NCBI GenBank assembly: GCA_902799955.1 | Contig: CADCCQ010000017.1 | Span: 1 to 39,238 of the forward strand | From: an uncultured bacterium | GTDB lineage: Bacteria; Verrucomicrobiota; Kiritimatiellia; RFP12; UBA1067 | Length of the DNA: 39,238 bases | Direction of reading: 5' to 3' | Shown here: one piece after another, positions 1-9,008 of the stretch | How the letters are laid out: every line of letters starts with the position of its first letter | Numbering within the stretch: position 1 is the stretch's first letter | Notes under the pieces: generated by a model | Databases searched by the model: none | What the model was told of the DNA's origin: nothing | Seen by the model: only the letters and a program-made list of their open reading frames with translations | Program-made: the position numbers and the translations under genes

Positions 1-3000
1 AAGGCCGGCATCGGCGGCGTCCAGATGTTCGACGCCGGATGCGCCATCCCGCCCGGCCCGCTGAAGTTCAACTCCGACGACTGGTTCGACATGTTCGCCC
101 ACGCCCACAGGGAGGCGAAGCGTCTCGGCCTCGAGATCTGCATCCCCAACTGCTCCGGCTGGTCCAGCTCCGGCGGCCCGTGGAACCCGCCCGCGAACGG
201 CATGAAGGTGATCCGCTTCACTGAGACCGCCGCGAAGGGCCCGTCGCGCTTCTCCGGCAAGCTGCCCCGCACCAAGAAGGACAACGGCTTCTACGACGAC
301 ATCGCCGTCCTTGCCTACCCCACGCCGAAGGGCAATGCGAATATATCCCACCTCGCGGAAAAGATGTTCGCCTCACGCGGCAGCGTGAAGCGTGACACCA
401 AGCCCGTCGCACAGGACGCGCTCGTCGCGAAGGACGCCGTCATCGACCTCACGTCGAAGATGAAGAAGGACGGCTCGCTTGAATGGGACGTTCCCGCCGG
501 CGACTGGACGATCCTCCGCATCGGCTACATCTGCAACGGCCGCTGCAACCACCCCGCCTCCGAAAAGGGACGCGGCCTCGAGGTTGACAAGCTCTCCGCC
601 TCGGCGATGGACTACCACTTCGACCAGTACGTGACGCGCCTCTGCAAGACGCTCGGCATCGAGCCGGGCAAGATCGGCGAGACCGGCTTCAACAACATCC
701 TGGTGGACAGCTACGAGGTCGGCATGCAGAACTGGACCCAGGGCTTCGACAAGACGTTCGAGAAGCGCATGGGCTACTCCCTCACGCGCTACCTCCCCGT
801 GTTCGCCGGACGCATCGTCGGCAGCGTCGAGGAGACCGAACGCTTCCTCGAGGACTTCCGCCGCGTGGTCGCGGACCTCTTCGCGGAGAACTACGCCGGA
901 CGCCTCACCGAGCTCTGCCACCAGCACGGCCTCCTCTGCTCCATCGAGCCCTACGGCAACTGCCCCGCAGACGACCTCCAGTACGGACAGGACATCGACG
1001 TCCCGATGGCCGAATACTGGTCCACCGCCGCTCGCGGTGCGCACCACTCCGGCGGCATCGGCAACTCGCGCCTCGCCGCGACGCTCGCCCACGTGTGGGG
1101 CCGCCGCTACGCCGCGACGGAGTCCTTCACCGCGAGCCCCGGTCCCGGCGGACGCTGGCTCACCACGCCCTACCACATCAAGGCGCAGGGCGACAAGGTG
1201 TTCGCAGCCGGCATCAACCGCATCATCTACCACCGCTTCACCCACCAGCCCTGGCCCGGCAACAAGTACGTCCCCGGCATGACGATGGGACGCTGGGGCA
1301 TGCACCTCGACCGCACCCAGACGTGGTGGCCGCTCGCGGGCGACTGGTTCCGCTACCAGACGCGCTGCCAGTGGATGCTCCAGGAAGGCAAGTTCGCGGC
1401 CGACGTCCTCTTCTGGTGCGGCGAAGCCGTCCCGCTCGGCGGAACCGACACGAGGCTTCCCGCCGGCTATGATTACGACTACTGCGCCACGAAGGCGTTC
1501 ATGGATCTGAAGGTCGTGAACGGTCGCGTCGTCACGCCTGGTGGCGTCTCGTATGCGCTGCTCGTCCTCCCCAAGACCGACACGATGAGCGAGGCGTGCG
1601 TGAAGAAGGTCGGCGAACTGCTCGCCGCCGGCGCGAAGATCAGCAGCGTGTCGCGTCCCGTGCGCGCGCCGGGCTTGAAGGGATGGAAGAAGAGTGGCTA
1701 CAATGGTCTCGTCGACTCCGTCTGGACGAAGGGCGTGATCGCGAAGAACGCCGCCGACGCCATTGCCGAGCTTGGCATCGCCCCCGACTTCACGACCGCG
1801 ACGCCCGATGCCTCGTGGATCCACAGGTGCTCCGCCGACGCCGACTGGTATTTCGTCGCGCTCGACAACGCCGCGCCGACGAAGTTCGAGGCGTCGTTCC
1901 GCCAGACGGGACGCGTCCCCGAGGTGTGGAACGCCGAGACCGGCTGCATCCGCGACGCCTCCGCCTGGCGCGAGGAGAACGGACGCACGATCGTCTCGCT
2001 CGACTATCCGATCAGCGGCTCCGCATTCGTCGTATTCCGCCGCAAGGCTGGCGGCACACCGCACGTCACCGGCGTAAAGGCCACGGTTTCCACGCGTCCT
2101 GACCCTGCCCTCGAGGAGAAGCCGCACACGCTTGTCATCAAGAAGGCCGAGTACGGCGTGTTCGACTCCGGGAGGCCTGATTGCGCGGATGTCACCAAGC
2201 TCATCAAGCCCGGCGTCACGATTTACGTGAACAACACGACGATGGGAGGCGATCCCATCTTCGGGCAAGTCAAGCGGTTCGAAGCGCGCTATACGCTCAA
2301 CGGAAAGGCGAAGAGCGATATCGTCGCCGAAGGTGCGAACTACTGCCTGCCGAAGGACGCGAAGCTGATCGGCGCCTGGTACGGACTGATCGACCCCGAA
2401 TGGAGAGCACCGGAAGGCTCGACCGTCGTCGACGTCACGGAGAAGCTCGCCTCGCTCGTCAAGAACGGCACGATCGACGTTGCCGTGGAGAACGAACTCG
2501 CCGGATGCGATCCGCTCTTCAAGACGGTGAAAAAGATGATCGTCACCTACGTGTACGACGGCAAGGAGACGACCGTGACGTTCAGGGAGCATGATTCGTT
2601 CAAATTGCCGGCCAACAAGATTGCGCCTCCTCCGCCGCCGGAATGGGAATGGAAGTGTGGCAAGATCCTCGCCTGGCAGCCGATGTCCGCAGACATCGCC
2701 ATGAGCGACGGCACGACGAAGACGATCACGACCCTGCCGCCTGCGAATGTCATCGTTCCCGGTCCGTGGAATGTCGCGTTCCCGGCAGGGTGGGACGCCC
2801 CCGCGTCCGTGACGTTCGACTCGCTCATTCCGTGGAACGAGCATACGGACAACGGCATCAAGTACTTCTCCGGCACGGCCACGTACACGAAGCGTATTGC
2901 TTGTGAAAAGGCCCGCGCGCTCGTCGCGCAAAGCGACCGCTTGATGCTCGACCTCGGCGTGGTGAAGAACTTCGCGGAGGTGACGGTGAACGGGAAGAAG

Positions 3001-3342
3001 TTCCCCGTCCTCTGGAAACCGCCGTTCCGTCTGGACATCACGGACGCGGTGAAGGGCAAGGACGCCATCGACATCGAGATCAAGGTTACGAACCTGTGGC
3101 CGAACCGCCTCATCGGCGACGACACGCTCTACGCGGACGACTGCGAATGGATGGGCAAGACGCGCCGCGGCGTGAAGGAGTTCGGCGTGAGGGCGATTCC
3201 GCAGTGGGTCAAGGACGGCAAGCCCTCGCCCACCGGCCGCCACACGTTCACCACGTGGCGTCACTGGTCGAAGGAGGACGACCTCCTGCCGTCCGGCCTG
3301 ATCGGCCCGGTGATCCTGCGCGGCGGAACGCTCGGCAAATAA
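1..3342 (+). CDS. GH106-type alpha-L-rhamnosidase, 5' end missing
   Basis: The frame is open from base 1, so the N-terminus lies outside the window; 1113 residues are visible. The first residues, GIGGVQMFDAG, match the start of the catalytic barrel of GH106 rhamnosidases, which remove terminal rhamnose from pectins and other plant glycans. Barrel landmarks are PNCSGWSSSGGPW (about residue 49), ATESFTASPGPGG (about 372) and MGRWGMHLDRTQTWW. A Rossmann-like insert with LLVLPKTDTMS follows (about 420-690). Next come two tandem modules (about 706-780 and 784-868) that share the pattern YG(V/L)xD...DVT...GDP(or CDP)xF...VK and resemble DUF3395. The C-terminus is a GH2-like sugar-binding jelly roll ending GLIGPVILRGG. 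A signal peptide is expected upstream. The family call is firm; the exact substrate is inferred. Confidence 0.85.
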   Translation, partial: KAGIGGVQMFDAGCAIPPGPLKFNSDDWFDMFAHAHREAKRLGLEICIPNCSGWSSSGGPWNPPANGMKVIRFTETAAKGPSRFSGKLPRTKKDNGFYDDIAVLAYPTPKGNANISHLAEKMFASRGSVKRDTKPVAQDALVAKDAVIDLTSKMKKDGSLEWDVPAGDWTILRIGYICNGRCNHPASEKGRGLEVDKLSASAMDYHFDQYVTRLCKTLGIEPGKIGETGFNNILVDSYEVGMQNWTQGFDKTFEKRMGYSLTRYLPVFAGRIVGSVEETERFLEDFRRVVADLFAENYAGRLTELCHQHGLLCSIEPYGNCPADDLQYGQDIDVPMAEYWSTAARGAHHSGGIGNSRLAATLAHVWGRRYAATESFTASPGPGGRWLTTPYHIKAQGDKVFAAGINRIIYHRFTHQPWPGNKYVPGMTMGRWGMHLDRTQTWWPLAGDWFRYQTRCQWMLQEGKFAADVLFWCGEAVPLGGTDTRLPAGYDYDYCATKAFMDLKVVNGRVVTPGGVSYALLVLPKTDTMSEACVKKVGELLAAGAKISSVSRPVRAPGLKGWKKSGYNGLVDSVWTKGVIAKNAADAIAELGIAPDFTTATPDASWIHRCSADADWYFVALDNAAPTKFEASFRQTGRVPEVWNAETGCIRDASAWREENGRTIVSLDYPISGSAFVVFRRKAGGTPHVTGVKATVSTRPDPALEEKPHTLVIKKAEYGVFDSGRPDCADVTKLIKPGVTIYVNNTTMGGDPIFGQVKRFEARYTLNGKAKSDIVAEGANYCLPKDAKLIGAWYGLIDPEWRAPEGSTVVDVTEKLASLVKNGTIDVAVENELAGCDPLFKTVKKMIVTYVYDGKETTVTFREHDSFKLPANKIAPPPPPEWEWKCGKILAWQPMSADIAMSDGTTKTITTLPPANVIVPGPWNVAFPAGWDAPASVTFDSLIPWNEHTDNGIKYFSGTATYTKRIACEKARALVAQSDRLMLDLGVVKNFAEVTVNGKKFPVLWKPPFRLDITDAVKGKDAIDIEIKVTNLWPNRLIGDDTLYADDCEWMGKTRRGVKEFGVRAIPQWVKDGKPSPTGRHTFTTWRHWSKEDDLLPSGLIGPVILRGGTLGK

Positions 3343-3451
3343 AGCCGACACACAATCGAAACCGGCAGCAAGCCGGCACGAGGGCGCGGGCGATTACCCG
3401 CGCCCTCGCACTTACTATTGCAGAAACTGTGGAGAGTATGATATAACTCCC

Positions 3452-3500
3452 CATTGTTGACAAACGGCCAGTTGCCAACTGGCCGTTTGTCAACACAATG
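3452..3500. repeat. long near-perfect inverted repeat
   Basis: Arms TTGACAAACGGCCAGTTG (3457-3474) and its exact complement (3476-3493) are separated by one base. A further CATTG/CAATG pair (3452-3456 and 3496-3500) extends the arms after a two-base bulge. No T-run follows, so it is not a standard terminator. A promoter-like TTGCAG/TATAAC pair lies just upstream. It could be an operator, an mRNA hairpin or a small mobile-element relic in front of the ATPase gene. Confidence 0.8.
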
Positions 3501-3532
3501 AAAGGAAACAGCCTTTGACAAAACCATAAAAC

Positions 3533-3566
3533 CGCGACGAAATTTTCGCGACGAAATTTTCGTCGC
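3533..3566. repeat. tandem 14-base repeat forming a hairpin
   Basis: CGCGACGAAATTTT occurs twice in tandem (3533-3546 and 3547-3560) and is followed by CGTCGC, so the second copy folds into GCGACGAAA-T-TTTCGTCGC. It sits directly upstream of the -10 element of the ATPase gene and is a candidate operator. Confidence 0.65.
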
Positions 3567-3582
3567 TCAAGGAAAATTGTGA

Positions 3583-3588
3583 TATAAT
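3583..3588 (+). promoter_or_regulatory. -10 element of the AAA ATPase gene, possibly leaderless
   Basis: A perfect TATAAT ends seven bases before the ATG at 3596, and no Shine-Dalgarno sequence lies between them. If used, transcription would start at or next to the start codon. There is no good -35 at the usual distance. The preceding repeats may supply an activator or repressor site. Confidence 0.5.
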
Positions 3589-3595
3589 ATGTGCC

Positions 3596-4705
3596 ATGAA
3601 ACTTGACAATCCTTTCCTGACACGTGGCTACGCCGGCCCGGAATACTTCTGCGACCGTGTGGCGGAGACGAGTGCGCTCGTCTCCGCCATGTCAAACGGC
3701 AGAGATGTCACGCTCGTCGCGCCACGCCGATACGGGAAGACAGGCCTTATTCTCAATACATTCAAGAAGCTGGGAGAGGACTATGTGACCGTCTATCTTG
3801 ACATCCTTGCCATCGACGACCTCACCACTTTCGTTCAGGCATTCTCCTCCGCAGTACTCGGCACCCTAGATTCAACAGCGGAGCGCGTCGGCAGGAAGAT
3901 TGTCTCTTTCTTCAAAAGTTGCCGCCCGACCATGACTCCTCAAAACGATGGATCTGTGTCTTTCTCGTTCGACATTTCGCCCACACAGGCGAAGTCCACC
4001 CTAAAGGACACATTCGACTATATTGCATCACGGAAACAGAAGATCGTAATCGCCATAGACGAGTTCCAGCAGATTCGGGAATTTCCGGAAAAAGGTGTAG
4101 AGGCCTACCTGAGAAGTTACATCCAGTTTGTCCCCAACGCCCACTTTATCTTCGCGGGATCAAAGAAGCACATGATGGACGAGATGTTTGTATCTTCTCA
4201 AGGCCCTTTTTACCAGAGCACGCAGTTGATGTCGCTGGACGTGATATCCGCAGATAGCTACAGCAAGTTTGCCAAAGGCTTCTTCTCTGCTGCAAGGCGG
4301 AGATTCTCGCCCACGGCATTCGCATATCTGTATCAGCGTTTTGAAGGCGTGACCTGGTATGTCCAGTCGGTTCTAAACCGTGTCTGGTCGCATGGAGAGG
4401 GGCTTGAATCCAACGAACAGATCGACAGAACGGTGTCGGAGCTTGTCGATGAATCGGGACTGTTCTACCATGACCTTCTACGAAGCCAGACGGATGCGGA
4501 GCAATCGCTGCTGAAGGCCATAGGGCGCGAGGGCGTCGTCGGCGCGATATCCGCCGGGGATTTCATAAGGCGGCACAGACTTCCTGCGGCATCAACCATC
4601 CGTTCCGCCGCCGCAAAACTCCAGAACAGGGACATCATCTATCGCACCGAGAAGGGTTTTATCGTGTACGACCGCTTTTTCGGCCTTTGGCTGGCAGGAT
4701 TGTAA
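3596..4705 (+). CDS. AAA family ATPase (PF01637-like)
   Basis: A 369-residue P-loop ATPase. Residues 42-50 (APRRYGKTG) form the Walker A loop in the form typical of the archaeal/bacterial PF01637 ATPases, and KIVIAIDEFQQI (about 150-161) is Walker B. The sequence GSKKHMM soon after resembles a sensor region. The C-terminal third (about 290-369) looks like a winged helix, with AASTIRSAAAKLQNRDIIYRTEKGFIVYD. Length is complete for the family. Members are common in Bacteroidetes and Verrucomicrobia, often near mobile elements; their substrate is mostly unknown. It stands alone, convergent with the GH106 cluster. Two relics of related ATPases occur elsewhere in the window (17452-18122 and 38072-38178), so this family seems to turn over quickly here. 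Confidence 0.85.
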   Translation: MKLDNPFLTRGYAGPEYFCDRVAETSALVSAMSNGRDVTLVAPRRYGKTGLILNTFKKLGEDYVTVYLDILAIDDLTTFVQAFSSAVLGTLDSTAERVGRKIVSFFKSCRPTMTPQNDGSVSFSFDISPTQAKSTLKDTFDYIASRKQKIVIAIDEFQQIREFPEKGVEAYLRSYIQFVPNAHFIFAGSKKHMMDEMFVSSQGPFYQSTQLMSLDVISADSYSKFAKGFFSAARRRFSPTAFAYLYQRFEGVTWYVQSVLNRVWSHGEGLESNEQIDRTVSELVDESGLFYHDLLRSQTDAEQSLLKAIGREGVVGAISAGDFIRRHRLPAASTIRSAAAKLQNRDIIYRTEKGFIVYDRFFGLWLAGL

Positions 4706-4746
4706 ATCAGCGACCAACCCCTTCCCTTCTTCAACCCTCACCCTCT

Positions 4747-4763
4747 GCGGGGACACTCCCCGC
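4747..4763. terminator. bidirectional hairpin between convergent genes
   Basis: GCGGGGA-CAC-TCCCCGC forms a 7-bp GC-rich stem between the ATPase gene (ends 4705) and the GH106 gene (ends 4825). A moderately T-rich stretch follows on the plus strand. The core GGGACACTCCCC recurs at 32067 and 34432, and a complementary variant occurs near 17226, so it may also be part of a repeat family. Confidence 0.5.
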
Positions 4764-4824
4764 ATTGTATTTCATTATTTTATGCCTCTTGATGCAATAG
4801 TATGCCATTGATATTCTTTATTCC

Positions 4825-7206
4825 CTACTTCTCCATCGCGACGAGAGAGACCGGACCGATGAGTCCGGAAGGCGCGAGCTTGGAGTCCTTCGTGAAGTAG
4901 TTCCAGCCCGTGAAGCACTTGCGTCCCTTCGACGGACGCGCCGCGATTCCCTTCTTGAACCAGTCGGGGAAGGCGTCCAGATACCACCCGCCCGGATACA
5001 CGGCCTTGTTGAACTTGCAGTCCGGCGGCTCCTGCTCGTCACCGATGAGCCTGTTCGCCCACACATTGGTAAACTCGATCTCGAGCGTGTTCTCCCCTTC
5101 CTTCAGGTCGCCCGGCGCGAGGCGCACCTCGTACGGCGCGCACCATACCGGCGCGTACGCCTTGCCGTTGAGGATCACCTTCGCCACCTGGTTGTTGCAG
5201 TTGCCGAGGGAGAGAATCGCCTCCTTGCCAACTTTACTCTTTGCACATTCAACTTTGCACTTGTACGTTGCAGTGCCGCTGAAGTACTTGACGTCGGGAT
5301 CGGCGTTGGCAGTCCAGTCGGAAAGTGTCGCCATTTCGACGGTCTTTCCGCCGAAGGTCACGCGCCACGGCCCCGCGACGGGCTGCGCGTCGCCGCCCGT
5401 GAACGGCTTGGCGAGCTTCTGGTAGTAGTCGCTGTCCGCGTTGGCCGCGAGCGAGCCGGCCGGCTTGCGCAGTACGAGGAAGCCCGTGCCGCAGGGCGGG
5501 AGCTGGATGGGCGCCTTGCCGTTGACGAGGGCGAGCGGCGCGACCGTGCCCGTGACGGGATCGAACCACTCCGGCGCCTTGCCGATGTTCGGAAGGCCCA
5601 TGTTCATGGACGCGGGGTGGTCCGAATGGTTCATCACGAAGAAGACGACCGTGCCGTCCGCCTCGCGGGCGTGGGCGGTGAGCGGCGTGCCCTTGGGCGT
5701 GATGTCGTGTCCGATGATGCGGATCTTGCTCGGCTCGCCCCACTGGAGAAGCGCCTGGCAGCGGTTGAGGTACGTGTAAAAGCCCCTGCCGCTCTTCGCC
5801 CACGTCTGCGTGCGGCCGAAGTGCGTGCCCCAGCGCCCCATCACCTTGCCGGGCAGGAACTCGTCCGGCCACGGCTGGTGCGGACACGTATGCAGCGTCA
5901 TGCGGTTGACGCCGCGGTAGAACTGCGTGTCGCCCGCCGCCTTCAGGAGATACGGCGTCTCGGTCCAGTTGCACGCGCCGGGGCCGCTCGTGAACGCCTC
6001 CGCCTCGACGATGTTGTGGCGTTTGCCGCCGGGGCCGGTCCACTGGTCCCAGCCGAGGCGGCCGGGGACCTTGCGGTCGAGGCTCGGCCTGTACCAGAAC
6101 TCGGTCATCAGGCGGTCCACGTGCGCGGCGCACTCGCGCGAGCTGAACGGGCCGGTGTACGGCTCGCAGGCGAACTCGAGGCCGACGGCGGCGAGCTTCT
6201 CGTGCATGATCTTGAAGAGCACGTCACGGTAGAGGTCATTGATCGTGCGGTCGTAGTCGGCGCGGAACTTCTTCTCCGCCGCCTCGTCCTTCGCGACGGA
6301 CACCTTGAACCCGCCGAGGATCGGCAGGTACGGCAGCGGGTCGTACCCGCGCCGCGCCTTGAACTCCGCGCGCATGTTCGGGGTCCACGTGGGCTTGCCG
6401 GCCTCGTAGCTGTCGAGCAGCACGAACTTGAGCCCGCGCCCGATCTGGTCGCCGACGTACTTCTTCATGTCGCCGATCACGTGGTCGAGGTGGAACGCGA
6501 CCGCCTCGGGGTTCATCTTGTCGCACTCAAGTCCCCGCGCCTCCCACTGGTTCGGCTGCGTGAGCGACCCCATCGGGATGTGCTGCACGCGCACGCCCTC
6601 CACGACGGCGATCTCCTGCAGGTCGGTGCGGCGCTCGGGAACGTCCATCTTCTCGAACTTCCGCGTGTCGCCGATCTCGGCGGGAAACGGCGTGTGGGCC
6701 TTCAGCGAGATCTGCGCCTCGGCGTTCGTGACGTTGAACACGAGCTCGCGCATGGCGAGGCGCGAAGGAATCCACGGGCCGCCCGTCGAGGTGTAGCCGG
6801 GACAGTTGTGTACGCCGATCTCGATGCCGCGCTTCTCCGCCTCCTCGCACGCGAAGCGCACGAGCTTCCACCAGTCGGGCGTGAAAGCGATCAGCCCCTC
6901 GTTGGGGCTGTTCTTGATCTTCGTCGCCCACGGCGAGCAGACGTCCGCCATGCCGAAGATCGTCGCCGCGCCGATGCCGGTCTCCTTGAACCAGTCGAGG
7001 TCCTTGACGATTCCCTCCTTCGAGACGTTGCTGCCCATCCAGTGCCACCACACGCCCGTCTTCGCGCTCTGCGGCGGGTTGCGGAACACCTCTTCCGGGT
7101 CTGGCGCCGAGTGTTTCTCAGGTACGCCGCGGCACCCGACGCACACTGTGGCCGCGACAAGCGCCACTCCCACGGCAAAACTCTTCACACATCCAGATTT
7201 TTTCAT
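4825..7206 (-). CDS. GH106-like glycoside hydrolase lipoprotein, compact form
   Basis: A 793-residue secreted lipoprotein. The signal peptide begins MKKSGCVKSF and ends in the lipobox VCVGC. I chose the ATG at 7206 because GGAAGGG sits eight bases upstream; a GTG at 7215 is in frame but would overlap that site. The barrel (about 45-520) carries GIGAATIFGMADV, HNCPGYTSTGGPW, EAEAFTSGPG, HQPWPD and MGRWGTHFGRTQTW, matching the enzyme at 1-3342. The ring-like Rossmann insert and the two DUF3395-like modules of that enzyme are absent; the chain passes from LLQWGE almost straight to the late domain. The C-terminal jelly roll has KYFSGTATYK and WANRLIGDEQ. It is the last gene of the five-gene minus-strand cluster, 39 bases after the TPR gene. 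Likely rhamnose-releasing, specificity unknown. Confidence 0.85.
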   Translation of the reverse strand: MKKSGCVKSFAVGVALVAATVCVGCRGVPEKHSAPDPEEVFRNPPQSAKTGVWWHWMGSNVSKEGIVKDLDWFKETGIGAATIFGMADVCSPWATKIKNSPNEGLIAFTPDWWKLVRFACEEAEKRGIEIGVHNCPGYTSTGGPWIPSRLAMRELVFNVTNAEAQISLKAHTPFPAEIGDTRKFEKMDVPERRTDLQEIAVVEGVRVQHIPMGSLTQPNQWEARGLECDKMNPEAVAFHLDHVIGDMKKYVGDQIGRGLKFVLLDSYEAGKPTWTPNMRAEFKARRGYDPLPYLPILGGFKVSVAKDEAAEKKFRADYDRTINDLYRDVLFKIMHEKLAAVGLEFACEPYTGPFSSRECAAHVDRLMTEFWYRPSLDRKVPGRLGWDQWTGPGGKRHNIVEAEAFTSGPGACNWTETPYLLKAAGDTQFYRGVNRMTLHTCPHQPWPDEFLPGKVMGRWGTHFGRTQTWAKSGRGFYTYLNRCQALLQWGEPSKIRIIGHDITPKGTPLTAHAREADGTVVFFVMNHSDHPASMNMGLPNIGKAPEWFDPVTGTVAPLALVNGKAPIQLPPCGTGFLVLRKPAGSLAANADSDYYQKLAKPFTGGDAQPVAGPWRVTFGGKTVEMATLSDWTANADPDVKYFSGTATYKCKVECAKSKVGKEAILSLGNCNNQVAKVILNGKAYAPVWCAPYEVRLAPGDLKEGENTLEIEFTNVWANRLIGDEQEPPDCKFNKAVYPGGWYLDAFPDWFKKGIAARPSKGRKCFTGWNYFTKDSKLAPSGLIGPVSLVAMEK

Positions 7207-7245
7207 TTCATTCACCCTTCCACTTGGCTCGGCGCGACAACGTCG

Positions 7246-8973
7246 TCATTTCGCGATTACGTCCTTGAACTCCGCCTTGAACTTCGCATCCGTCGGCACG
7301 AGCCCGAGATAGGAGCCGGCGGCGGCCTTCGCTTCGTCCAGACGACCAAGCTTCTTGAGTGCAACCGCCTCCCCGTACCAGGCTTCGGCACGTTTTGGAT
7401 CGAGGGTCCGCGCCTTCCTGTAGCACTCCACGGCGTCGCCCGTCTTCCCGAGGCCGTCGAGGATGTTGCCCTTCTTGACCCAGAAACGCTCAGGCTTGTA
7501 CGTCGTCACCTTTATCGCCTGGTCGATGGCGGCGAGCGCCTCGTCCGTCTTCTTCATCTTGGCGAGGAGCTCGGCCTTGCGAGCGTAGGGCTCGTCGTAT
7601 TTCGCGTTGGCGGCGATTGCCTTGTCGTATGTCTCAAGAGCCTTGTCCACATTCCCCGACTTCAGGTAGACGTCGCCTAGGTAAAGAAGCGTACGCGGCG
7701 CGGACGGATCCAGCTCGTATGCGAAGTTCATGTCGCGCAGGGCGGCGTCGAGGCGCCCGAGGGCGACGAACATCTTTGCGCGGCGCACGTAGAGGTCGGG
7801 ATTGTTCGGGTCGAGGAGGATCGCCTCGTCGAAGCACTTTACGGCCTCGGCGTACTGCTTCATCTCGCCGCAGATTATGCCGCGGTACAGGTGTGCGGAG
7901 AGGAACCCGGGATCCATCGCGACCGCCTTGTCCATCCAGACCTTGGCAACGGGGTAGTTGTCCTCGTAGCCGTAGAACATGCCAATTGCGAAGCACGCCT
8001 GCTTGTAGCCGGGGTTGACCTTGAGCGCGGCCATCATGTCCGCGCGTGCGAGGTCGTAGCGCTTCTCCTTGCCTTTCGCGTACAACCAGCCGCGGTTGTA
8101 GAGGGCCATGTCGAACTTCGGGTCGATCTCAAGCGCCTTGTTGTAGAAGGTGCGGGCGGCCTCGAAGTCCTTCTTGCAGTCCGTGGCGACAACGCCCTTC
8201 CAGAGCCAGGCCCACTTCGACTTGGGGTTCAGCTCAAGCGCCTTGTCGAGCGACGCCTCGGCGCCGGCGACGTCCTTCTCGTCAAGCTGGACCTGCGCGA
8301 GGCGGATGTACGCGAAGTCGCTGTTCGGGTCGACCTCCACGGCCTTCTGCACGGCCTCCTTCGCGCGGGCGGTCTCCTTGAGCGCGGCGAGGATCTGCCC
8401 CTGCAGGAAATACGGCTCCGGGCGCTTGGAATCGTGGTTCTGCAGGTACACTGCCTCGGCATACGCCTGGTGGGCGCGGTCAAGCTCCTGCTTGTTGAAC
8501 GGGCGGTCGAGGTTCAGCAGGTCGCGGGTGGCGGACATGCCCTTGATGTACGCGCGGAAGAAGATGTAGTCAGGGTTGTCCTCCTCGATCTCGATCGCCT
8601 TGTCGACGAACGGGAGCGCGACGTCGGGGTTGTTCTCTTCGTAGTACAGCCGCCGCGCGACGTCGGCGTAGCGCTCCGCCATCGTGTGCAGCTTGCGCTT
8701 GTTGATGTACCATCCGCCGAACTTGAAGACGAGCACGGCTATGATGCCCAGCTTGATGACCATGCGAAGCTTGATGACGAGCGACGTCCACTTCTCCGGC
8801 ACCTTCTCCGCGAGCCCGTATATCGGCTCGAAGTGGTTGCGGAGCTCCCGCATGTACTTGACGAGGCTGCTGATCGCTTTCGCGTTCTCCTCAATGCGCC
8901 TGTCCTGGTCGTTGAACCTCGAGTCCTGCGCGTCAAGCCTGGAGTCCTGCGCGTTGTCGTATTCCTTAGCCAT
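7246..8973 (-). CDS. membrane-anchored TPR-repeat protein
   Basis: 575 residues. The first 30 residues are hydrophilic with repeated QDSR units (AQDSRLDAQDSRFNDQDRR), followed by a helical stretch and one membrane segment near 65-88 (MVIKLGIIAVLVFKFGGWYI). From about 100 to the end it is a row of 34-residue TPR units of the type A(x)2-LDKALELNPK, A(x)2-YDKAIAANAKYDEPYARKA and so on, roughly twelve in all. Such solenoids hold protein partners together; no catalytic motif is seen. GAGGAG precedes the ATG by seven bases. It lies 35 bases after the M48 protease gene, so the two are probably co-transcribed. A scaffold for an envelope complex is a plausible but unproven role. Confidence 0.85.
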   Translation of the reverse strand: MAKEYDNAQDSRLDAQDSRFNDQDRRIEENAKAISSLVKYMRELRNHFEPIYGLAEKVPEKWTSLVIKLRMVIKLGIIAVLVFKFGGWYINKRKLHTMAERYADVARRLYYEENNPDVALPFVDKAIEIEEDNPDYIFFRAYIKGMSATRDLLNLDRPFNKQELDRAHQAYAEAVYLQNHDSKRPEPYFLQGQILAALKETARAKEAVQKAVEVDPNSDFAYIRLAQVQLDEKDVAGAEASLDKALELNPKSKWAWLWKGVVATDCKKDFEAARTFYNKALEIDPKFDMALYNRGWLYAKGKEKRYDLARADMMAALKVNPGYKQACFAIGMFYGYEDNYPVAKVWMDKAVAMDPGFLSAHLYRGIICGEMKQYAEAVKCFDEAILLDPNNPDLYVRRAKMFVALGRLDAALRDMNFAYELDPSAPRTLLYLGDVYLKSGNVDKALETYDKAIAANAKYDEPYARKAELLAKMKKTDEALAAIDQAIKVTTYKPERFWVKKGNILDGLGKTGDAVECYRKARTLDPKRAEAWYGEAVALKKLGRLDEAKAAAGSYLGLVPTDAKFKAEFKDVIAK

Positions 8974-9008
8974 GTTCTCTCCTCAGAAGGGGTTCACGAT
9001 CCTGGCGG

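Noticed and set aside
373..3351. Long minus-strand open frame of 992 codons
   Set aside because: Antisense shadow of the GC-rich GH106 gene; arginine-rich, no domain pattern.
5617..7680. 687-codon plus-strand open frame
   Set aside because: Opposite to the GH106 and TPR genes; composition follows from high third-position GC.
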